From Opitutia bacterium (lineage in GTDB: Bacteria; Verrucomicrobiota; Verrucomicrobiia; Opitutales; Coraliomargaritaceae), in assembly GCA_018663485.1 (NCBI GenBank), contig JABJQI010000161.1:1-16762 (forward strand): a DNA stretch of 16,762 nucleotides, written 5' to 3'. Position numbers and translations under genes: made by a program. Shown here piece by piece: positions 7,472-13,924 of the stretch. Positions within the stretch are counted from its first letter, which is position 1; each line of letters opens with the position of its first letter. Under the pieces are notes generated by a model. That model worked only from the letters and a program-made list of their open reading frames with translations, was not told the DNA's origin and did not search any database.

Positions 7472-9553
7472 TTAGTTAGACGTTTTGTATAGATTATCTG
7501 TTTCGCTCAACAATGATTTTAAAGAAACTGTCAATCGCACGGTAGTGCCTTCACCCGGCTGAGAGATCAGCTCTAGCTCAGCAGCCATTTCCTTCGCACG
7601 ATCCTTCATGCTGTCTAAGCCCCAGCCACCTGACTCATCTGCAAGATCAAACCCGCAGCCATTGTCACGCAAGGAAATTTGCAGGCATTGATCCACGACC
7701 GCAATGGTAATGTAAGCCTGCGTTGCTTGTGAATGACGAGCGCAATTGTGCACCGCTTCCTTGAAAAAAGAAAATAGGTGCCGTTTGAATATTAACGACA
7801 CCATACAGTCGGGGCAGTCACTGGGGACCTCCACTAAAAGTTTCACTCCATCCAGCACGCGTTCGGCACGATCCACCAGCTTCTGTATCAACTGTGGCAG
7901 GCGAATTGTGCTTTCATCAATCACCCACACGACCTCGCGCAACGCCGCGCACGCTTCGCGAGCCAGCAGGGAAATCGTGGCAATCTCTTCCTTTGCATCC
8001 GTATTCGCGAGTTCCAGCTCATCTGCCGCCAATGAAATACTGCCAAGATTACTGCCCACATCATCGTGTAGATCGCGGGCGATGCGCCATTTCAATTTAT
8101 TCATTCCCCGACGACGCACCTGCTGCTGTACCAGGAGTCCGCCCAGCAGGCAGATTACAATGAGGCTCCCGCCCCAAGTGATAGACCGTTGTTGAATACC
8201 TCGCCAATTCGATTGGGCCCGTTCCAGCTCCAATTCCACGACTGCCAGACGCTCATCCAGCGGACGACGCTCAGCCAATCCCTTGATCCATTCGCCCTGT
8301 TGCAAGATGCGACGTTGCCAGCTGCACCCATCCACCAGTCTTGACAGTTGGTTCACATACGCATCAGGGATTCCCTTTGCGGTAACTTTGCAATTGATCG
8401 AAAATGCCTGGTCGAACTCGGTCACTAAGATTTCCCCCAAGCCAAATATTCGCTTTCCCTGATGCTCACTCAGTCCCTTCATTGTGACACGAATGTATCG
8501 GGCAGGGGAAGCCCCGCTAACAACAGAAAGGAGATTTATGCGCGGTTGGTTTACTTCGGTATGTTGAGGATGAATGACCTTAACCGTTTCGAAACTTGGA
8601 TCCATGGAGAGCTCGACTGAAATTTCTCGAGGGAAACCAAAGGATGGTAAAGCCAAGTCGTGGGGCGCTTTGGCAGGCCAGAAATCAATGCGTCCAATTG
8701 GCCTCGTCTGCCCTAAATCCAGCATCACTTGCACTCCTTGCGCGGGTTCGTCACCCGCATCATAGGTAATCAGCAAATCCTCCGATTCGACGATTTCATC
8801 ACTCAAAGGGAAGCCGAGGCACATCACGCCATCGTTCAAATAACTAATGTCCCACAAGGGAGGCATTGAGAACGAGTCGGAGCTCTTGACGTCAATACTG
8901 TCACTGCCCCATTCGGCCATGTTGGCGGCAATACTTCCATTGGGTCTCTGTTGAAGAATGTAGACTTCGCCTAACGCGTAATAGGTTGGATATGATTGAT
9001 TGGATTGCCGAGGGACCGTAATACGAACCTGCTTAATGTGCTTGCTAAGATCCGTTCGATTGAAAAACACAGGGTACAAGCCTGGATCTGGGAAGTCTTC
9101 TTCCATCCAGTTCGCAATGGTATCGAACTGTCCCGTATGGCTGCTGAGTGCCTCGATTTTGAAGCGTTTTGGGAATGCATAGGCCACATGATCTTTCGGG
9201 TCGAAGGCCGGCACTAAGGCAATTGAATCAAGGAAATTTGCATATCCCAACTCGAAATCAATTTGATGCGGTGGGAGTGTTTGCCCAGAATCAGAAACCG
9301 CGAACGAAGAATGAAAGCCCAAACGGTTCGACTGAAAAATCGGCTGATGCTGCGGTAATACGGAAATCTGTTCGAGCAATTGGCCTCGGGCAGCCTCCAA
9401 CTGCTCGACGCGCTTCCATGGCCACCATGACCATTCCTCGGTGGAGGCTATCTGCCGTGCATTCGATTCCTCTGGGGAACGCGCGTCAACCGCACTAGCA
9501 TGCCCGGAGAGCGTCACTGCAGCTAAAATGGAAATGTATATTACTTTTTTCAT
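7472..9553 (-). CDS. Sensor histidine kinase with periplasmic discoidin (F5/8 type C)-like domains
   Basis: The protein has 693 residues. After a signal peptide (about 1-21) comes a long periplasmic region that seems to hold two discoidin-like beta-sandwiches. One is at about 75-200 (ending YYALGEVYI), the other at about 225-380, with ARYIRVTMKGL and FGLGEILV, which are typical F5/8 type C endings. A helical linker (about 400-455) leads to one transmembrane segment at about 458-476. The cytoplasmic part has a HisKA_3 dimerisation helix with phospho-His496 (RIARDLHDDVGSNLG) and an HATPase domain with Asn603 (KEAVHNCARHS), DNGCGFD at 630-636 and GGWGLDSM. Discoidin folds often bind sugars, so the likely signal is a glycan fragment. 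The gene heads a two-gene operon with the response regulator and is divergent from the GH116 operon. Confidence 0.92.
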   Translation of the reverse strand: MKKVIYISILAAVTLSGHASAVDARSPEESNARQIASTEEWSWWPWKRVEQLEAARGQLLEQISVLPQHQPIFQSNRLGFHSSFAVSDSGQTLPPHQIDFELGYANFLDSIALVPAFDPKDHVAYAFPKRFKIEALSSHTGQFDTIANWMEEDFPDPGLYPVFFNRTDLSKHIKQVRITVPRQSNQSYPTYYALGEVYILQQRPNGSIAANMAEWGSDSIDVKSSDSFSMPPLWDISYLNDGVMCLGFPLSDEIVESEDLLITYDAGDEPAQGVQVMLDLGQTRPIGRIDFWPAKAPHDLALPSFGFPREISVELSMDPSFETVKVIHPQHTEVNQPRINLLSVVSGASPARYIRVTMKGLSEHQGKRIFGLGEILVTEFDQAFSINCKVTAKGIPDAYVNQLSRLVDGCSWQRRILQQGEWIKGLAERRPLDERLAVVELELERAQSNWRGIQQRSITWGGSLIVICLLGGLLVQQQVRRRGMNKLKWRIARDLHDDVGSNLGSISLAADELELANTDAKEEIATISLLAREACAALREVVWVIDESTIRLPQLIQKLVDRAERVLDGVKLLVEVPSDCPDCMVSLIFKRHLFSFFKEAVHNCARHSQATQAYITIAVVDQCLQISLRDNGCGFDLADESGGWGLDSMKDRAKEMAAELELISQPGEGTTVRLTVSLKSLLSETDNLYKTSN

Positions 9554-9596
9554 CCGACTTTGTAATCGAGGTGCCTATGAGCCAACCTTGCCAAGG

Positions 9597-9630
9597 AATG
9601 AACCAATTGCAATCAATGAGCTGGTTCATT
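9597..9630. promoter_or_regulatory. 9-bp inverted repeat in the kinase/GH116 divergent region
   Basis: AATGAACCA (9597-9605) and TGGTTCATT (9622-9630) are perfect complements around 16 nt. They lie 44 bp upstream of the kinase start codon and upstream of the lux-box-like site of the GH116 promoter. It could be an operator for the two-component genes; no matching copy was seen elsewhere in the window. Confidence 0.35.
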
Positions 9631-9656
9631 TGCAGAGAAAAGCTTCTCATTCACTG

Positions 9657-9703
9657 ACCTGTCCAATTAGACAGTAGATAATAAGGCAAAATTACTGTAT
9701 TAT
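9657..9703 (+). promoter_or_regulatory. Lux-box-like activator site plus -10 for the GH116 operon
   Basis: ACCTGTCCAATTAGACAGTA covers 9657-9676, centred at 9666.5. The -10-like TATTAT covers 9698-9703, starting 31.5 bp from the centre, so the box would be at about -43.5 and replace a -35 element. The predicted transcript starts near 9710, about 26 nt before the first ATG. The sequence 9644-9693 matches 13776-13825 at 46 of 50 positions, so one is a copy of the other. Confidence 0.65.
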
Positions 9704-9735
9704 CTTTTTCATTACACCCCTCAGTTTATTAAATT

Positions 9736-12700
9736 ATGGCAGAACATACAGAAATGAATCGACGCGAGTTCCTTAAAAAAGGCGGCTTGTTTACTTTGAC
9801 TAGCGGCATCATGTTTTATGCCAGCAATGGTGCTTATGGTGCGCCGAATGTGACTGAAGCCAATGTAGCCGGGAAATACGCACGCTTGATCCCTGCCGAT
9901 AAGCAACTGGACCCCGAGTGGTTTAAGTCGCTGTTTACGAGTGGCGAGCCGCAGATCTATACCGAGCGCAAAGCTTTGGACACTATCGGAATGCCGGTGG
10001 GCGGACTGTTTGCCGGTACGGTCTATTTGGGCGGCGATGGACGGCTTTGGCACTGGAATATTCGAAACGACGATAGTGAGGGCATCCAGCCTCGCCGAGT
10101 CGATTACAAGGGGCGCTCTATTAGGATGCGGGATGGGGCTAACTATATTTTGCCCGCAGAACGTCGTTATCCGTTTGACCAGAATTTCGCCATCCGCATC
10201 AATGATGAGCTACGCACGCTCGATGCAGACGGCTTTGAGCAAGTGTCTTTTGTCGGGCAATATCCCATCGGCGAAGTCAACTATAAGGATGCAGGCTGCC
10301 CGCTTGAGGTGCAGTTGTCGGCATACTCGCCGTTTATTCCGCACAACACCGCGGACTCTTCTCTGCCGGTGACAGTGATGTCCTACAAGGTGAGCAACCA
10401 CAGCGACCAATCAGTGGATTGCGATTTGTTTGGGTGGCTGGAAAATCCGGTCTTGCTTAGTAGTGGGGGGGGCGAGGGCTTGCGTCACAACGAACAGATC
10501 GAAGAAGCGGGTTTTGCTGCGCTGCACTGTTCAGCGCGCCTGCCTGATATGACAGGAAGTACACGTCCTGATGTCGTGTTTGAAGATTTTGAGTTGCAGG
10601 AATTCACCAAGTGGCAGACTTCGGGGACTGCTTTTGGGGTTCGTCCAGCTCCTAAGCATGCGGTTCCTGCTTATCAGGGAGATCTTAAAATCGATGGGAT
10701 TCGCGCCGTCAATTCACATGCCACCGCTCCGGGATCTGCTGTCGCCGATAAGGATGCGGCAGTCGGCCGCCTGACTTCAGACCCGTTTACCATTTCACGT
10801 AAGTTCCTGCACCTGCTGATTGGTGGGGGTAATCACAAGGGCAAGACTTGTGTCAATGTTGTGGTCGATGGTGCGGTGGTGAGTTCGGTCACTGGCGACG
10901 CTCGAAACCAAATGACCCGCAAAGCCATGGATTTGAGCGCGCATGAAGGCAAGCAGGCGACAGTTGAGATCGTGGACGCTGCCTCCGCCGACTGGGGCCA
11001 TATTGGAGTCGACCAATTGGTTTTCAGTGATCGGCCTCTAAAAGTCGTCAATCCGGATACCGAACGGAGCTACGGTACCATGACCTTGGCGGTGCTCACG
11101 GAGGCAGATGCTCGATTGGTCGGTGCAGCCAACCAGCGTATCCCTGATGCAAAGAATGAAGCTCAACGGCCGATGACGGGTTCGTCGGGACAAACCTTGA
11201 CACTGAAGCCGGGCGAATCGCAAACCGTTAACTTTATCCTCGCTTGGCACTTCCCGAATCTGACAGCCGGTGGTATGCCGGGCGTCGGCCGCGAATATGC
11301 TGCGCGCTTTGAAAATGCCTTGGAGGTCACACGCTATGTGGCCAAAGACTTTAGTCGTCTGTCAGGCGAGACCATGCTGTGGCGCGACACTTGGTATGAC
11401 TCATCCTTGCCGAACTGGTTTCTCGACCGGACCATGGCCAACACCTCGATCCTTGCGACCACGACGGCCTATCGGTTTAAGGATGGTCGCTTCTGGGCTT
11501 GGGAAGGGGTCGGCTGTTGTGAGGGTACGTGTACGCACGTGTGGCACTACGCGCAAGCACCTGGGCGGCTGTTTCCAGATGTGGAACGCCGCCACCGCGA
11601 AGAAGTTGATTTCGGTCTGGCCCAACATGCCGATGGCAGTATCGGTATGCGGGCACATTTGACTGGCTCGAATCACACTGCCGATGACGGTCATTGCGGA
11701 CGTATTCTCGGCGCCTATCGCGAGCACCAGATGTCGGAAGACGCTGAGTTCCTGCAGCGCACCTGGCCCAACATTAAGAAGGCCATTCAGTTTATGATTA
11801 AGCGCGATGCCAATCGCGACGGTATCCTGGAGGGCGCCCAACACAACACCCTCGACGCCGCCTGGTTCGGACGTATTTCCTTCCTTGCTACGCTCTACTT
11901 GGCGACCTTGCGTGCCGGCGAAGCGATGGCCACCGAGGTGGGGGACACGGCTTTTGCGACGGAATGTAAAGCCATTGCCGACAAGGGGGCTGAAACGATC
12001 CTAGAGCTGTATAACGGAGAGTATTTCTTCCACGAACTTGACCCGCAGCATACCGACCACGTTGCGGTGGGTACCGGTTGTTATGTCGATCAGGTCTTTG
12101 GCCAGTTCTGGGCGCACCAGGTTGGGTTGGGGCACTTGTTTGATCCAGCGAAGATTCGCTCTGCTTTGGCGGCTTTGTATAAATACAACTTTGTGCCGCA
12201 TACCGGAACATTTCGTGACACCTTTACCCGAGGTCGTTGGTATGCAAACGAAGACGACAAAGGGCTGATCATGTGCACCTGGCCGAAGGGCGGCCTAAAT
12301 AAAAAATGGCATGATGCCTGGCAGTTTGGCTATTTCAATGAATCCATGACCGGCTTCGAGTGGCAGGCTGCGGCTCACATGATTTCCGAAGGCCTAGTCG
12401 AGGAGGGCATGGCGGTCTCGCGTGCGATCCACGATCGCTACGACGGGAACCTGCGCAATCCTTACAACGAAATCGAATGCAGCGACCACTACTCGCGCGC
12501 CATGGCTTCCTACGGAGCGTTCATCGCGGCGAGTGGCTTCGAGTCACACGGACCGCAGGGTTATCTCGGATTTGCCCCCAAGGTGCGCGATGGAGATACC
12601 TTCAAATGCGCTTTCACCGCTGCTGGTGGATGGGGCAGCTACGAAGAGCGGGCTGAGGGCGGAAACCTGAAGGCTGAATTGATGGTGAAGTGGGGTGAGG

Positions 12701-12873
12701 TCAAGTTGGAGTCGTTGGGCTTGGACTTGGCTACTGGAGCCCAGGTCGTTACGGTCACACTGGATGGCCAGGCAGTTCCCGCTTCATTGAAAATGATGAA
12801 CGGCAAAACCCGTGTGATACTGGAGCAAGGGCTTACGCTGAAACCCGGGCAGGTATTGAATGTTCGTGCATAG
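9736..12873 (+). CDS. GH116-family glycosidase (GBA2_N/DUF608) with Tat signal and inserted lectin-like domain
   Basis: The protein has 1045 residues. The twin-arginine motif NRREFLKKG at 8-16 and a hydrophobic segment mark Tat export; starting at the second ATG (9754) would put the motif at the very N-terminus. The GH116 N-terminal beta-domain (DTIGMPVGGLFAGTVYLGGDGRLWHWNI) is interrupted at about 280-435 by a beta-sandwich. This runs from FEDFELQEFTKWQTSGTAFG through FLHLLIGGGNHKG to WGHIGVDQLVFSD, a module also found in GH32-type proteins. The (alpha/alpha)6 catalytic domain follows. CCEGTCTHVWHYAQ contains Glu596, a likely nucleophile, and NTLDAAWFG contains Asp707, the likely acid/base. 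They are 111 residues apart against about 150 in characterised members, so this is a divergent branch. Known members are beta-glucosidases, beta-xylosidases or glucosylceramidases. The gene is followed 42 nt later by the mutarotase gene, and has an activator-type promoter upstream. Confidence 0.87.
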   Translation: MAEHTEMNRREFLKKGGLFTLTSGIMFYASNGAYGAPNVTEANVAGKYARLIPADKQLDPEWFKSLFTSGEPQIYTERKALDTIGMPVGGLFAGTVYLGGDGRLWHWNIRNDDSEGIQPRRVDYKGRSIRMRDGANYILPAERRYPFDQNFAIRINDELRTLDADGFEQVSFVGQYPIGEVNYKDAGCPLEVQLSAYSPFIPHNTADSSLPVTVMSYKVSNHSDQSVDCDLFGWLENPVLLSSGGGEGLRHNEQIEEAGFAALHCSARLPDMTGSTRPDVVFEDFELQEFTKWQTSGTAFGVRPAPKHAVPAYQGDLKIDGIRAVNSHATAPGSAVADKDAAVGRLTSDPFTISRKFLHLLIGGGNHKGKTCVNVVVDGAVVSSVTGDARNQMTRKAMDLSAHEGKQATVEIVDAASADWGHIGVDQLVFSDRPLKVVNPDTERSYGTMTLAVLTEADARLVGAANQRIPDAKNEAQRPMTGSSGQTLTLKPGESQTVNFILAWHFPNLTAGGMPGVGREYAARFENALEVTRYVAKDFSRLSGETMLWRDTWYDSSLPNWFLDRTMANTSILATTTAYRFKDGRFWAWEGVGCCEGTCTHVWHYAQAPGRLFPDVERRHREEVDFGLAQHADGSIGMRAHLTGSNHTADDGHCGRILGAYREHQMSEDAEFLQRTWPNIKKAIQFMIKRDANRDGILEGAQHNTLDAAWFGRISFLATLYLATLRAGEAMATEVGDTAFATECKAIADKGAETILELYNGEYFFHELDPQHTDHVAVGTGCYVDQVFGQFWAHQVGLGHLFDPAKIRSALAALYKYNFVPHTGTFRDTFTRGRWYANEDDKGLIMCTWPKGGLNKKWHDAWQFGYFNESMTGFEWQAAAHMISEGLVEEGMAVSRAIHDRYDGNLRNPYNEIECSDHYSRAMASYGAFIAASGFESHGPQGYLGFAPKVRDGDTFKCAFTAAGGWGSYEERAEGGNLKAELMVKWGEVKLESLGLDLATGAQVVTVTLDGQAVPASLKMMNGKTRVILEQGLTLKPGQVLNVRA

Positions 12874-12915
12874 AGCTAAACGAAGTATTCGCATGGATAA
12901 CAATCACGAATAATT

Positions 12916-13464
12916 ATGATTAAACACGTCAAAAAAATAACCCGCTTACTCATCGCATTCACCTGTCTTGCTGCAAGCGCACAGGCAGGCTGGAAAAAGG
13001 ATCTTTCCGAGCAACTACCGCTACTCGGGCATCGCAATTGGGTGGTGGTGGCTGATTCCGCTTATCCGCTGCAGACGGCACCTGGTATCAAAACCGTTTA
13101 CGTTGGCGGCGATCATGTGGATGTGGTGAGTGATGTGCTCGATCTAGTTGCGAAGCAAAAACATGTGCGCCCGGTGATTTTTACCGATGCGGAACTTGAG
13201 TATGTAACCGAAGCGCATGCCTCGGGGATCGAATCAGTGCGCGGCGAATTACAGGCACTGTTGAAAGGCAGTGGTGTGCAAACTTTGCCGCACGAAGCGA
13301 TCATCAAGCAGCTCGATCAAGCAGGTGAAAGCTTTAAGGTGGTTATTATTAAGACCGACTTGGTCTTGCCTTATACGTCAGTTTTTATCCGCCTTGACTG
13401 CGGCTACTGGAGCGCCGATTCCGAAGCCGCGCTGCGCGCGTCGATGCGTAGCGATAAGGAGTAG
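12916..13464 (+). CDS. Exported RbsD/FucU-family sugar mutarotase-like protein
   Basis: The protein has 182 residues. A signal peptide (about 1-24, AFTCLAASAQA then G) is followed by the compact RbsD/FucU fold. LGHRNWVVVADSAYP has His39 and Asp47 in the family's G-H-x7-D arrangement. TLPHEAI carries His126, and PYTSVFIRLDCGYW carries Tyr153 at the place of the conserved Tyr. RbsD and FucU catalyse pyranose/furanose or anomer interconversion of ribose and fucose, normally in the cytoplasm, so an exported version is unusual. The gene probably shares a transcript with the GH116 gene and is followed by a terminator. It may act on the sugar released by the enzymes of the locus; whether it is a catalyst or only a binding protein is open. 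Confidence 0.72.
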   Translation: MIKHVKKITRLLIAFTCLAASAQAGWKKDLSEQLPLLGHRNWVVVADSAYPLQTAPGIKTVYVGGDHVDVVSDVLDLVAKQKHVRPVIFTDAELEYVTEAHASGIESVRGELQALLKGSGVQTLPHEAIIKQLDQAGESFKVVIIKTDLVLPYTSVFIRLDCGYWSADSEAALRASMRSDKE

Positions 13465-13514
13465 GGTCTTCAGGCCATTCAAAGGTTTTTTATATAGGGT
13501 CATTAGGGGGTAAG

Positions 13515-13542
13515 GGTCGCGCTGGGGAGCGCGGCCTTTTTT
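13515..13542 (+). terminator. Rho-independent terminator of the GH116-mutarotase operon
   Basis: CGCGCT (13518-13523) and AGCGCG (13528-13533) form a stem around a GGGG loop; the outer GG/CC pairs extend it past one mismatch. Six T follow at 13537-13542. It lies 50 nt after the mutarotase stop, in the right orientation. Confidence 0.8.
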
Positions 13543-13639
13543 GGGTGCGTAGCAAATTTTCAGGGGATTTATACCAAACCTTAAAAACAATACAGATGAA
13601 TCGTGGAGTCTGGGGGTAGCCTCCCTCCCGGTCCATGTG

Positions 13640-13680
13640 TTGAATGTTTGCGCATAGGTCTAGACGACGTATTGGCGTAT
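13640..13680 (+). pseudogene. Fossil of a GH116 3' end
   Basis: From 13640 the sequence matches the end of the GH116 gene and its flank (12856-12895) at roughly four of five positions over about 40 nt without gaps. The match includes the last codons (VLNVCA-stop against VLNVRA-stop) and about 20 nt past the stop. Just upstream, CCCGG also matches with a 1-nt offset. It is best read as what is left of a second copy of the operon end. Confidence 0.5.
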
Positions 13681-13788
13681 ATTGTCTGATTAGAACCTTT
13701 GTGGTAGTGTGTGCTAAAGACACTGAAGGGCATGGCACGATCGTGTGATATACTAAAAGGGTGCGGGGGCTATACTTCCCATTCACTG

Positions 13789-13836
13789 ACCTGTCCAATT
13801 GGACAGTAGATAATTAGGCATAATTTAGTGTAGAAT
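13789..13836 (+). promoter_or_regulatory. Lux-box-like activator site plus -10 for the TPR gene
   Basis: ACCTGTCCAATTGGACAGTA covers 13789-13808; its centre CTGTCCAATTGGACAG is a perfect 16-bp palindrome, the most symmetrical of the three boxes. The -10-like TAGAAT covers 13831-13836, starting 32.5 bp from the centre (box at about -44.5). The expected start lies about 80 nt before the TTG codon. Confidence 0.65.
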
Positions 13837-13924
13837 CCTTTTGATGCACTCCCGCGTTGCTGTTTGATTTTCGAAGTATCACTGAGTCGAAATAGAAATC
13901 CTATTTTCTTTAACCCCATCTTTT

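Larger units (their letters stand above)
13465..13924. other. Spacer between the GH116 operon and the TPR gene
   Basis: No gene is supported in this stretch. It contains, in order, an intrinsic terminator (13515-13542), about 95 nt with nothing recognised, a fossil copy of the GH116 3' end (13640-13680), a copy of the GH116 promoter (13776-13836), and a leader of about 80 nt before the TTG start of the TPR gene. Confidence 0.65.

Noticed and set aside
11401..11844. 147-residue minus-strand ORF inside the GH116 gene
   Set aside because: It is the antisense shadow of the catalytic domain, with no motifs or start signals of its own.
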